This document shows, one piece after another, positions 1 through 10,499 of a stretch of 64,000 nucleotides of DNA. A program made the translations under genes and the position numbers. Every line of letters begins with the position of its first letter. The stretch's first letter is position 1. The stretch covers positions 240,271,143 through 240,335,142 of the forward strand of contig OX465281.1 in the NCBI GenBank assembly GCA_949987705.1. Reading direction: 5' to 3'. The DNA comes from Thereva unica (taxonomy: Eukaryota; Arthropoda; Insecta; Diptera; Therevidae). Under the pieces are notes generated by a model that saw only the letters and a program-made list of their open reading frames with translations, searched no databases and was not told the origin of the DNA.

Positions 1-470
1 GCAAGCGAAAGTAGCTAAGCTTGGAAATTAGAAGCGAGTGAACCACAGAATCAAACGCATTAGAAAAAACAACAAGAACTAATATCGCAATGTTACCTCG
101 GTCAAGTATAGAGCGCAAATCAGTAGTTACCTTTAGTACAGCTGTTTCAGGAGTTGACGCATAGTTGGCTGCCTCATTCAGGTCGAGTGCCGAAGTAAAC
201 ACTTGGATGTTGTAACAATTCGGAAAGACAGATTGAAAAAGATTGTTCCATAGTCGATTTATTCTGTTAAGGAACAAATTCCTAGTCTGTAAATGTAGAC
301 AAAAAATGGGACTGCAGGCAGAAATAAAGTGTTGAGTGAGCTAATCTGCTGTTGCAGGTATAAGATTGTAGAAGAAGGGCGTTCTTCTTGGTGGCACAAT
401 CGCTATGGTAGTAGTTCCTAGAGGATTAAAGGATCGATGTTGAAGTAAATGGTATCGTCTCTAATGAGTT
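1..470 (-). mobile_element. CR1/Jockey-like LINE relic (RT palm and C-terminus)
   Basis: Read on the minus strand, about 150-1 encodes reverse-transcriptase palm sequence with motif A (SNAFDSVVHSLLISKL, around 63-15), preceded by ETAVLKVTTDLRSILDRG. Positions 470-180 encode what looks like a LINE C-terminus (DDTIYFNIDPL, then RINRLWNNLFQSVFP, resembling the RLWN-LP ending of CR1/Jockey proteins). The C-terminal part therefore lies upstream of the palm part in reading direction, so this is a composite of two truncated copies or a rearranged one. Stops and frame changes show it is dead. It runs off the left edge of the window. No endonuclease domain is visible. Clade assignment rests on motif style only. 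Confidence 0.6.
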
Positions 471-473
471 TTA

Positions 474-875
474 TTAACTTCCCAGTTTATAGTATGGTCG
501 GACCGAAAACCGAAATCAAAATATTCAACGTATTTTCATTTTGTGTGTGTGTGCGTACGTAAGCGGTCTTTTTTTCATGCATGATATTGCTTGAATCAAA
601 AAAGATAACGACTTCGTTGAGATGTCGTTCGAAGCGTAGGTTAGGTTAGATATGGCTGAGCTGGTGGTGTTCGAAGCGTAACAACGGAACTATAATCTGA
701 ACAGATTTTCATAAAATTCGGTCCAACCGTTTTTTTTTTGTTCAAACGACGTTCGTGTCTTTTGTGCCTATAACGACTGCTTTGAGATGCCGAAAGAAGA
801 ATATTAACGAAAAAATGCTCTGAAAAAAATTTCATAACATTTGGTTGGGCCTTTCTTTTTGTTTACGTGACAGCA
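474..875 (-). mobile_element. TTAACTTCCCAG-ended element, partial copy
   Basis: Begins with TTAACTTCCCAG and then follows the reverse complement of the right part of the full element at 29266-30460: the GTGTGTGTGCGTACG stretch, ACTTCGTTGAGATGTCGTTCGAAGCG, and the poly-T/TTTAAACGACGTTCGTG-like modules. Homology fades near 875, so the other terminus is missing. The copy starts directly after LINE sequence and carries a 30-bp insertion at 639-668. No coding capacity is seen. Confidence 0.7.
639..668 (-). mobile_element. 30-bp insertion ending in telomere-like repeats, 12-bp TSD
   Basis: A 30-bp segment interrupts the TTAACTTCCCAG element and is flanked by perfect 12-bp duplications GTTCGAAGCGTA (627-638 and 669-680). 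On the minus strand the insert ends TATCTAACCTAACC and contains CAGCCAT, as does the 3' end of the LINE at 59042-59884 (CAGCCATTTC followed by AACCT repeats). It is best read as an extremely 5'-truncated retroposition of that LINE family. Telomere-type repeat capture at a staggered break is the alternative. Confidence 0.65.
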
Positions 876-1039
876 AAGAAGAGCAGAAAATAATATGTTT
901 TCTGTAAACGAGGTAAGAACAGTTACTTGTTATCAGGGGCAATTCAATTTTGAAAGAGAGGCACGTTTACCAAATTTGACACTAAAGAGGTAACTCCTGA
1001 GAAACATCAACCTCCATATCCTTGAGAATTTATATCCGG
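876..1039. other. No recognisable feature
   Basis: AT-rich sequence between two repeats. I see no ORF, RNA or repeat signature. Confidence 0.5.
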
Positions 1040-1335
1040 TGACCCTTTAGGGGGCGAATGGCTAACAAAGACCTCGGAGAAAATGGCAAAGAAGACCTCA
1101 CTTCTGCCAAAACCCGAGAAGAGTCACTGCAGACGAACGCCTAGCAGCTCTGTTAGCAAGTTCTGATCGCACCTCCCCGCGGTGCCCCCTGAGGTACTTC
1201 GGAAAGAGCTAACGGGAGACGGGCGAATAGCGAGTTCGTGCAAAACGCAAAAGAGAATCCGATGCAGGGCAACTGTTTCCGCCCTACGTCCAATGAGGGA
1301 TTAAAGGAGGAGCATAAAGAAAGAAGAATTGAATA
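1040..1335 (+). mobile_element. 3' end of a LINE (RIRW-tail family), copy 1
   Basis: The last part (about 1245-1330) encodes a degenerate RIRCRATVSALRPMRD ending followed by a stop, GGATTAAAGGAG and an AAAGAAAGAAGAA tail. It matches the ends at 9650-9733 and 27629-27692. That C-terminal block is common in endonuclease-RT proteins of arthropod LINEs. The upstream part is too decayed to read. Confidence 0.6.
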
Positions 1336-1454
1336 TTGAGCACTGGTTGTGTGTGAATGTCAGTGAAAAATTTATCACGGAGGCGACTGACACGGAAAGC
1401 ATCGGTGCCGTGCCGTCACGGATATGTGTGGATCGACTTTAATAATTAAATTTT

Positions 1455-1620
1455 GGGACCGATTTGATGAAACAGATCAAACATGTTTGATTTTCCTGTC
1501 GTCTCCGTCAGATTCAATTTTTGTTTTTACCGAGGTTTTTTTGGTGAGGGGGTCGCAAGATTTTTTACTTCATTTTTTGTCGGGGTCGCAGCACTAAAAA
1601 GGTTGAGAGACGATGCTCTA
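1455..1620. repeat. hAT-like element end, copy 1
   Basis: GATCAAACATGTTTGATTTTCCTGTCGTC, with a GGTCGC-rich stretch and the terminal block CACTAAAAAGGTTGAGAGACGATGC, matches 22540-22712. A terminal ...GGTTGAGAA-CGATG resembles the reverse complement of the CAGNGNTTCTCAACC termini of hAT elements (established family knowledge). I find no partner terminus nearby, so this is a truncated or solo end. It abuts the endonuclease relic at 1625. Confidence 0.5.
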
Positions 1621-1624
1621 TAAG

Positions 1625-2030
1625 ATCTATACTTTCCTGTGGGCCCTCTTTGGAGAGTTTAGCTCTCCCGGACCTGACCGAAATTTTTCCAGTCAGTCCT
1701 TCTTGGGTTTTTGTGCGATTGAGGATCTTCAACCTGCAGGTTTACCTTTAAGCGTATCCATCGGTGATCCGAGAAGGGCACATGATCTGATACCCTCCAG
1801 TTTTTTACTTTAAATGTTTCGTGTCCATGGACAGAGTGATGTCCAGCACTTTCTCTCCGTGCTTGGGAATACGAAGGTTGGGGTGTTGTCCCAGTTACAC
1901 ACCGCTAGGTTTGAACTAATAATATAATCTAACTCTCCCGTGTCGTTATTCTCGTTGCTTCCACAAAGGGTATGCCTCGCTTTGACGTCGCACCCTACGA
2001 TCAGTTTGGCTTAGAAGAGCATACTTACTG
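1625..2030 (-). pseudogene. LOA-like LINE endonuclease fragment
   Basis: Reading from 2030 down, the sequence encodes a degenerate APE-type endonuclease segment: IVGCDVKARHTLCGSN (family form GCDANAHH-WGS), then NTPTFVFPS, VLDITLSMD, VKNWRVSDHVPFSDHR and NPRRTDWKNF. The same order (KPTFITAS, VLDLTFTS, IENWRVLDEASLSDH, NWSKF) occurs in the LOA-like element at 47596-50878. It is split by frameshifts. The first motif has lost its conserved Ala and Asn, so it is a dead fragment lacking RT. Confidence 0.7.
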
Positions 2031-2900
2031 AAGATTAGTAGTAAAGAACTTTGTTTATCTTGATTGTAAAGACGAAATTAATAGAAGTCTGAAAAACTGC
2101 ATTATTTATAAAATGGTCTAATACCAACTTTAGAAATTTTGTGTAAACTCTACTAAACTTTCATCTATTAGGAATACCTCCTACACTTAGACGTTATCAA
2201 CCATTTCTAGTTAAATTCTGTTTATCTCAAAATCTCTTTTCCAAAAAACCCAAAGCTAATCCGAAATTTTTTTTTCCAGGTAAATCAATGCTAAAAGGAT
2301 TGTACAAATTCCCATCGTTAATTACATAATTAAACAACCAGAACTCTCTCCCTCCACCCCTAAAAGAACATTAACGTATTTTGTTGTTAGTTTGGATTTC
2401 TTATTTATAAAAGAAAGTCCACTTAAGGGATATCATCCCTAATTACTTATTATTCCTTAATGGCGCATTTAGTAAACAAAAATTTAGTCAAATTAAGCCC
2501 ACGAAAATGAAAACTAAACATAAATAATTAAGGATTACAAATTTTTAATCGCTTTCAAACTTTTCCTCGCTCAAATTTCCTTCGTTGTTGTTTCCCCCTT
2601 TTTTCATTCCCCAAAAAAAGAAAATGTAAAATAAAATTCAGGAAAAAAACCACCCCTAAAAGAAACAAGGGAGCACATCGGCCGGGATGTCCCCTTTTAA
2701 TGTTGTGGTTTGCTCCTAACTCTACTATCTTCATTATAAACCATGATAAAAAAAGGGCCCAACTCAATCCCTTCTCCTCGGCATATCGTATTTTCTTAAA
2801 TCCCCAGGAAAAACAAAACGAGGGCAAAAAAGGACAAAAAACAAAACAAAAAGACGGAAAAATCCTGCGAGGAATTATTCAGGGGTTGTTGCTGGTCGGT
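2031..2900. other. AT-rich non-coding stretch
   Basis: Poly-A/T tracts and short overlapping ORFs of low-complexity composition only. I see no repeat homology within the window and no convincing gene. Confidence 0.5.
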
Positions 2901-3530
2901 AGATGGCGGAATTCTCCGGGTTTTCAATGATGGCGTGCTTTAATTATGAAAATCCACCTATGCTCCCCGCCAGAGGCGGCGAGATCGCGGCTGGCAGCGG
3001 GGAATCGAAAATGGATTTCTCCACGTAAGTGCATCCATCCCCATCTACCGGAAGAGCATGTTGTTAGAACTCGACACCGTCCTAGCAGCTTCTATACGAC
3101 GACGAGTATGTGCGGCCAGGGCGTCGTTTGTCGTTGCTGGCTTCCGACGAAACAGCCGCCGCGCACCATGGCAACACTATGTCAGGGTCGTAAAATTTTA
3201 ATTAACTCCCATGCCGCCAGCCCGACCGTCCCGGGTTCTGGTTTGGCCCAAAGAATTCTGGTCGTTTGGAAAGTGATGAAGAGACAAAGATTCCCGGGCG
3301 ACAACGACGGCGACGGTGGCGGTGGCATTCACTGGAAAGTGTTGTTGGTGGCGAATGATGATTATTTCCATGCAGGGGTGTAGGGGGCGAGTTGTTTTTG
3401 GGGCGAGCATTTTAAGTAACCGATGAAAACTTTGAATTCCCCCGGGGGAGCCACGATGTTCAGTTTTTAGTCGGTGGCGGAGAGTATCATGGCGGATTGG
3501 ACGGAGGATCAATTATGGACTAACGGAGTG
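2901..3530. other. GC-richer stretch with unassigned ORFs
   Basis: Composition shifts to higher GC. Overlapping ORFs exist on both strands (+ 2946-3383, 145 codons; - 3198-3512), but neither shows a domain, signal peptide or family motif. A donor-like CACGTAAGT lies near 3022. It could hold a host exon or regulatory DNA, but I cannot support a gene. Confidence 0.35.
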
Positions 3531-4196
3531 TGAAAATTTGCCTGATTTAGGAGAACTTTTTAACATAAAATACTCGAATAAATTTTCATTTAAATGTCGC
3601 CAATTTTAGCAGTTAGTTTGAGTGAGTTAGGTTCAGTTTTTAGGGTCGTATTTTCTATTTTATTATTTAGAACGAATCTCTGTTAGTATTCAGGTCATTA
3701 GCCTAATTTGTATCGCGTTTGCTGTGCACGAATACCAAATGCACGTTCAATTGCGGTAATACCGTGGAACTAGATCAAGGCTTTAATTAGCATAAAAGCC
3801 GCAGAATTTAACAAACTTCCAATTAAATCGGGTTTTTGTGAATGCACGGAATTTTTAGGATTGTAAATTCAATTATTAAAATACCGAAGTGCCATGGCAA
3901 CGATACCCACTGGAATAATTAATTAATGTTTGTTATTATTTTTCACAGTAATCTATTATTTTATTACCCACACTCCATTTACGAGCCTTTTTTATGTGTA
4001 ACTCTCTCTAAACATAGATATTACTATTTGTATTTCCAATCTGTATTGTCATATACGCCATGATGTTTGGGCTGGTAGAAGATTAACCCGAAAGGCAGGA
4101 AATGTTTCTCCAGCTTTTTCATCTCAAACAATTTTTTCGTAATGTCCCGGCTTCACCGACCACAGTTCAATAATGTTCAGTTCAATCCACATAAGT
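3531..4196. other. No recognisable feature
   Basis: AT-rich intergenic-looking DNA without usable ORFs or repeats that I can match inside the window. Confidence 0.5.
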
Positions 4197-4480
4197 GGCT
4201 TCACCGGCTAAAGTCGAGTTCATGTTCAGTTCGTATTTCAAATTGTTGCTTTTTCACCAGAAGCCAGAAATGCAAAAGCCTTCCACTATTCCAGTTGATT
4301 ACTCTCTTTTGAGTGAGTTTTTTTACGTTCAATTTCAGTTCGAGTCCAGTTGGGCGAACTGAGGTTTGGGTTATCCTCAGTTGAATATGTGAGAATTGTA
4401 TACGAACCTAGGTAATTTTAAAGTTCAATTCGCCAATTTGCTCGAACTTGCTCGACTATAAGTGTCTTTCATTCTTTTCA
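4197..4480 (+). repeat. Dispersed CTTCACCGGCTAAAGTC repeat, copy 1
   Basis: Starts GGCTTCACCGGCTAAAGTC, continues through ATGTTCAGTTC and AAATTGTTGCTTTTTC, and ends near TGCTCGAACTTGCTCGAC. An inverted copy lies at 34280-34560 and a truncated copy at 41465-41605. It is non-coding, about 280 bp, and likely a MITE or SINE-like unit. I could not define terminal repeats or target duplications. Confidence 0.65.
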
Positions 4481-5051
4481 CCCCTATACTTTTTCAAGCT
4501 AAATTTCAAGCATGTCGTCTAAAGTAGAAACTTAGACGCTATACATCTTCAGCGACAAGGACTATTTTGGGAAGAATGGGTATGTCCCATCTGCACTTAA
4601 CATCCAAAACTAAGCCTGCCTTAGGACATAAGGCTCTTTTCTTTTATCACAATTGTAATGTAAGGTCTTGTAATGTACGCTGTAGACTCACTTTCAGCCC
4701 CTGTGCTGAAAGTCGAATGATATGTCGTAACAAGTCGTTTAAGCTTAAGAAAGTGACCTTTCAGTCGAATTACGATTTCCATCAACGGGCTATAGTAGAA
4801 GTTCTAGGTTGAGTTGAGTCGTAATTCTATCTTGAGTTGAGTTGAGTCGTAGCACTATCTTCAGCTCAAAAGACTTGTTACGTCACACAACTCGACTTTC
4901 AGCATAGGGGCCTAAAAGTCTCGAAACCGTTTCATTTCAATGTACACTCGTCATTGAAGTCTGGTTAAATGATACATTTATAAATGAGGAGATCTTAAAG
5001 GCACCATACTCTAGAGCTCCGCCCATACCAATCCCTTGGCTCGTCTTCAAA
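4481..5051. other. Non-coding with a short GTTGA-type tandem patch
   Basis: Contains GGTTGAGTTGAGTCG repeated twice near 4807-4852 and otherwise no recognisable element. A small ORF at 4567-4812 has no family features. Confidence 0.45.
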
Positions 5052-5356
5052 GGCCTCGATTCCCAGATCCGACGGGAGGGAAGTGAGTGAGGATTTGACA
5101 ATTTGCGATTCTCAAATCCGCAGTCCCGGATTGGTTTAAATCGAAAATTCGGAGTGAAGACTCACGCGATAATGAAATATATGATGTCGGATTATCTCAG
5201 GCGCATTTGTCGTTCAAATCCGCAGAAAATTTGTTGCGGATCACACTTTTACAGCGCGGAAAATGTCAAAAAGAAATTCGGGGTTGCGGATCTGAGAATC
5301 GCAAAGTGTCAACTCCGCAACTCACTTCCCTCCCGTCGGATCTGGGAATCGAGGCC
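5052..5356. mobile_element. 305-bp MITE with long terminal inverted repeats
   Basis: The ends are inverted copies of each other: GGCCTCGATTCCCAGATCC at 5052 and its reverse complement ending at 5356. Similarity continues about 80 bp inward through GACGGGAGGGAAGTGAGT and GCGATTCTCA-ATCCGCA. AAA flanks both ends, a possible 3-bp target duplication. There is no transposase. The superfamily is not clear. Confidence 0.8.
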
Positions 5357-5564
5357 AAAATGTTCTGGTTGCAGTCTTCGATGCGAGTGATTGTACATAA
5401 ATCCAATAGCTCTAGGTCACAGTTTATCCGAGTTTCCCAAAACACGATAAGGTTTTGACGTGGCCCGGTGCTATTCGGGTTCATGGATCGATCATGTATG
5501 GAGGCCTTTAGACTTTAGCTGGAAAATCTACAAATACGCTAGGGACTAAAATTCAATCCAGGAT

Positions 5565-6385
5565 TTCAAAATGTGGTGGAGTACTTAAAGAGGTGAAATA
5601 CAATAAAATTCTATACGACAATCAGTATGGCTTTAAACTAATAAGATAAACTGACGAACTTCTCAACGGATTGATGAGCTTCGTTAGGTTGCTCTAGATA
5701 TTATTCAAAGCTTTTGAATAAAAAATATGGCACTCTGTTGTGTTTACCAAACGAGTGCCGGCGGATCGTGTTGGGCTCCTGGGGTGGGTAGTCAGATAAA
5801 GCCAACTCCCTACAAAACTGTTATTTGGTCTGTTAACTGAAAAGAGAAGGAGGCAGGCCAGTTCATTGTGAATCCGACGGTGTACAGAACAACAGGTGGA
5901 GTTCGCCAAGGTTTCGTCCTGGGCTCCACTATATAATGATTTGATGACGCTACGACTCCTAAAAGGATGCGCTCGTATGACGACACCTCGATGAGATCGA
6001 ATTTCGCGCAAACGATATGATCTGCGAGAGTAAAAGTATGGCCAGAAAGGTGGTCTGATGCTTGTGGGGCACAAAACTGAAGCGCTGCAAAAAGTGAAAA
6101 CCAGTATCCGAAAGAATCAAGGTATGGGAGCAGATCATTGACTCACAGCCACAACTGTGGTGCCATGCAACTTTGACAGGCGATGCCTACGAAATAGAAA
6201 TTCGATTGATTTGGTCGCTGTGAGACGACAGACCATAATGAAATAGCAAAGTAAATGGGACGAGTCTGTTAAAGGTCGGTGGACCCACAGAGTTATGCCA
6301 AACGTGGAGAGATGGGTTACGAGGGAGCTTGAGGTGGAGGATATAGCATATACCTCCATTGTTTCGACTCACCGCTGTGCCCGGC
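5565..6385 (+). mobile_element. R1-like LINE relic (RT to C-terminus)
   Basis: Broken plus-strand reading shows RT-like NQYGFK (about 5620), a decayed motif B region (TGGVRQGFVLGST, about 5890-5930) and a C-terminal block near 6240-6330 (KWDESVKGRWTHRVMPNV, then ERWVTRE). KGRWTH-IP followed by W-R is typical of the R1-type C-terminus. A second relic of this kind is at 41640-42740. Many stops and frameshifts; catalytic YADD is not recognisable. Confidence 0.65.
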
Positions 6386-6439
6386 TATTTAATAATTGTA
6401 CAATTTCAAAAATAAAAAGATCATGTCACTCGGCTACTC

Positions 6440-6535
6440 TCTAATTTCGGGTGGGTATTTTACCCACTCGGAATTTTCCGGGTGGGTACTGCTACCCATC
6501 ATACCCACATTATCCGCCGGGTATGCACCAAACTA
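6440..6535. repeat. GGGTGGGTA inverted-repeat cluster
   Basis: CGGGTGGGTA-TTT-TACCCACTCGG forms a short hairpin, followed by another CGGGTGGGTA, CTACCCATCATACCCAC and CCGGGTA. It may be subterminal repeats of a lost transposon. No full element could be delimited. Confidence 0.4.
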
Positions 6536-6540
6536 CGAGC

Positions 6541-9467
6541 TATTGGTATAGATTTATTACTGCTATGACTTCGATAATATAAGGTTGTGATTATGAATCA
6601 ATCGACTAGACGAGTATAGCGTGTAAGAGGGTTTGAAAGGGTTTTTAAATGTACATAAACAAATCGTGGCGGTTACAAATGATTTTTTGGACGAGCGTGT
6701 TTGAGAGGGTGGGAGCGACTGACGAATGGAATGAAATACGGGTAGGCCGTTTCTTAATTTAGTTTCTAATTTATTAATATTGAAACATTTGGTTGGCGCC
6801 CTACGCTAGGTTGGAGGCCCTGGCATATCTTTGCCCACATCCGAGGGACACAAAAAGGGTCTAGTTGGTGACGCCCAACCCAGTTCATTCAACCACGCGC
6901 TATATCGCGAAGCATCTTCGTCAACTTTTTTTCTGTCTCAGTAGACAGTGTGAGCCTGACGCATCATCATACATTACTGAGGATCTATGATGAAATAATT
7001 ACATACTCCGAATCGCTAAACAAATATCTCAATGATTGGGACTTTCATCCTTCAGCCAGCAGTCGAGGCTTCATGCATGAATCATGCGTCCTGGTGTATT
7101 TTGAACCAATCTTGAAAAATGCAGTCACCTCGAAAGCTTATTTGTTGGTCAAAACTTCTGATTTTTAATGTCCTAATATCACAATGATTAATTTTGAATG
7201 AATTGATGATCGACTGAAATCCTTTATAACAAAAGGACCCATCATTCGATTATTTATTCCAAAAATACAACTCTGTCAAAGAAACCCTTATGGAAGGAAA
7301 TCTTAATCAAAAAGTTCAGAATTTACAAACAACAGACCGAACCAATGCAACCACACTATATATATGTAGATGCCACCAGATAGTGGTCCCAAACAACACT
7401 CAAGTGTAATATTTGGAAAATTTTTGGGTTGTACGTGACTAGACTTACAAAATATAGAACAAACGTGACATTGCGAAACAAAACAGTACTACATCGGCCA
7501 CATTCCTCCGTAAATATGTCTGTATTTCGCTGCACTTGAATTCCTCCACATATCATAATGGTTATCAGGATCGTTTTTAAATATTTATGCATGAGTGTGT
7601 GTGTATGTACGAATGCCTCATCAATTTTCAATTTTCTTATCATTTTCCATTCAAACCGTAATAAAGGATAATCTTTCCGTTTAAATCTAATGTGATTTAA
7701 TTTCCACGCAATTTCCTCGTATATGGCGGCGCCAAAAAAAAAAATCAATTGAAAACGCCATATAAAAATGCAAAGCTCTTAAAAACTCACCATCAATCCG
7801 CAATATCCTTCATCCATAATGTCCTGATCCATCAAAATCCAATTTTTATAGGAGTGCATGTTACGCTAGTAAAGCATCCCGGCAACACGTCCGAGAATGT
7901 GTAGTCCTGTGTAGTAGCGCCTGTACGATACAATATCGTTATCCCTCTCGCTCCCCCGCCCTGGGTGTGCGTCCCAGTAAGCAGCCATGTGCCAGGACAT
8001 GCATCCTTGATCCATCCTCAATTCTAAGTTCTCATGCGATTTATGAGTCGCGATATTGCGCCCATAAAGCGCTCCAGAGTTGTTAGCTTTTATGTGCCGC
8101 CGCCCCCCGAAAACTGTGACCAAAAACGAACCCCAGGAGCATCAGTAGCCATAAAATAGTGGTAGTGCGGCTATTGTTCCGGGTTCGTATATATGATGTA
8201 GTTGTTAGGGGTTGTTCTTGGTGGGGGATGTTGCTGATACACTTTCATTTCACGGGTAACAGCCCTCTTTGGGGCTTCCGCTGGGAGAAGCAGCTCGGAG
8301 GGGACGCCAACACCCCTAGACAATCCGGCCTGAAGTTAGTTGTAGTTGCGGCCCCCGCCAAATGATGCGAAAAAGATGAATTGGACAATTTCTCATCCAA
8401 GTGCTGTTGTTGCTACATTTATGATATTTCCTAGGAAATTTATACAAAATCCCCACTTAAATAACAAAAATAATCCCCCATTCTGACACCGGCCTCGGCA
8501 CGGGTGACTGGATATCATCGAACGGTCTGCCCGGACCCGAATCCGGATCCAGTCTGGTGCACTGGGGCCGAGTTTTTCAACTTTAAGCGCTTTAGTTTTT
8601 CCCTGAGTTTTTATTCTTGTTTTTTGGTGACCCCTCCACCCCCACCCCCGGTATTTTTATTTTTATTTTTTCGGCCATTTAAACTTTTTTTTTTTTTTCA
8701 TAAACTGCTTGACATTTTTCCAAAACGAAATTCAATTTGGCGTGTGCCATTCGGACGAAGTTGTTGCTGCTGCTGCTGATGATGGTGGCGCTCCTTGTAG
8801 CTGGTGCTGTTCTATGGTGATGGGCGACGGTGTGGTGGTGGTTGTCCCGGCATCGACCTCATGTCACTGTCGCCGCAGAGTGTGGGGAATTGATGTCGGA
8901 ATGTTCGGAATCCCGAACATTTTCTGGATTATGATGAAATTTATGGTCGAGTTGGTTTACATTCTTTTGGTTTTGTGTTATTTATAAGCAATTGAACTAA
9001 ATGAGGTGTCATGAAAATGGACGATTCACCAGATATAAACAATTTGTGAAGTAGGCCTTTATTTGAGTGACACTTTCGGCATGGGTGATCTGGCGTTAGG
9101 ATGTGTTCGGCTACAGTCACATACATATACATATATTTTGACGGTGCCATCCTCGATGAACGTTCTATTTTTGTGTGACGTTGAAGTATTGACACGATTC
9201 GCTTGTTTGTTGTTTTAAAAGTTGCTGCAAGTTGGGTGGTTAAGTGGTTTTTGCCTTGTGATTTGGAATTGGAAGACTATTAAAAGTGATCATTTAAATA
9301 TGAGTAATAGTAAACCCAGGTAGGTTGTTTCGGAAGCTACTTTGCGTCCCTGAACGGTAGATTATTTAAGTAGGCTGAGAATATTTTCTTGCTTACTTCA
9401 AGAAGCCTGAGGAATATTTCCAGCCTGTTTAAACAGCGGATATAAAGAACTAAGGAAGAACAAAAAG
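6541..9467. other. Long stretch without recognisable genes
   Basis: Contains small ORFs with no family features, a CA/GT-rich patch near 7595, a C-rich run near 8632-8650, poly-T near 8687 and a GTTGCTGCTGCTGCTGATGATGG microsatellite near 8760. I find no homology to other parts of the window and no RNA gene. Confidence 0.45.
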
Positions 9468-9735
9468 TTGTTTTGTATCAGTAATATTAAAATGCGACGC
9501 GAAAACGAGAATCTAGCCAAACGGGCTCTTGACTGGAATCCGCAAGGATCCCGTCGAGTAGGAAGACCTAGAACAACGTGGAGGAGAACCCTACTAGCAG
9601 AAGCCGCAACAACTGGGAGATCCTGGTTGGAGCTGAGAGCTGTCGCGCAAAACAGAATCCGCTGGAGGGCAACTATTTCCGCCCTATGTCCCATGAGAGA
9701 TTAAAGTAGCGTAAAGAAGAAGAAGAAGAATATTA
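9468..9735 (+). mobile_element. 3' end of a LINE (RIRW-tail family), copy 2
   Basis: The best copy of this family. The open frame 9468-9704 encodes LAKRALDWNPQGSRRVGRP, then RTTWRRTLLAEA, SWLELRAVAQNRIRWRATIS and ALCPMRD-stop. This conserved tail is found at the C-terminus of endonuclease-RT proteins of many arthropod LINEs. It is followed by GATTAAAGTAGCGTAAAGAAGAAGAAGAAG. The 5' part of the protein is missing, as expected for a 5'-truncated insertion. The frame itself is intact over 60 codons, so it is a relatively recent copy. Confidence 0.75.
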
Positions 9736-10205
9736 GGAGCACAAATGGAAAACTGGTGTTTTGCAATAGATGGCGTCAATGCTGGGCAAAAATGTCAGAT
9801 CACATACGACAAATGATAAGGTAGATCTGTATTAACAACCACAATATTATAGCCTCACAGAAGTATTAATGGCCCGTCTATAGTACACAACACACACAGA
9901 AACGCTACTGCTAAGTCACGACGGGAGAAAGTCCGCGGAGACATTCCGTTAACATGGTCCGCCCAGACATTCCATCGGTCGTTTCATTCAAATTTTACTG
10001 TCTGTACAGAAGCCGGACAGCACGACGGACAAAAGCCTGCGTCGGACCCGCCATAAGCCGAAGTAGAAGGAAAAGAGGAAATAGTTCTAGCAAAGACATG
10101 ACGAAGTGATATTACACTCCGATCTGGATGTTGCTAGGTGGATGTATTCACTAAAATCAAGTTTTTTGTCAAGAAAGATGATTTTAATTCAATTTTTCGT
10201 GGTTA
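9736..10205. other. No recognisable feature
   Basis: Mixed-composition DNA with no ORF of note. It separates a LINE end from the dyad modules that follow. Confidence 0.45.
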
Positions 10206-10210
10206 GGAAT

Positions 10211-10314
10211 TTACATGAACTCGGTACGTTACATGTAATCTAGGTTGGATTTCACATTAACACGATCCGTTAAATGTGATCAAAATTTACATTAACTCTA
10301 TTTGTTCAATATAA
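10211..10314. repeat. Three 28-bp dyad-symmetric modules
   Basis: Three units at 10211-10238, 10252-10279 and 10287-10314 share the pattern TTACATGAAC-N-GTTACATGTAA (unit 2: TCACATTAAC-N-GTTAAATGTGA). Each has inverted arms around an AAC-N5to6-GTT core. They lie just upstream of a plus-strand LINE relic. They could be a protein-binding array or a tandem promoter module of that element. Function is inferred only from symmetry. Confidence 0.5.
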
Positions 10315-10499
10315 ATGAGTTTGGGATCACTAGCTACTCGCTGGTCTTCTCCGAGCTCCATTCGCTATGGAGATCTGATGTGATCTGAATTTTCGGATCA
10401 ACGTGCTGCGATATTTATTTTGGTGCTGACAATAGATGTTGATAGGGAAAACTTGAGAACCTGCCCCCCTCCCCCCTCGTTCATTTTTTATGTTATGTG

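Noticed and set aside
2946..3383. 145-codon plus ORF as a host gene
   Set aside because: No motif or signal, and an overlapping open frame exists on the other strand; typical of GC-richer non-coding DNA.
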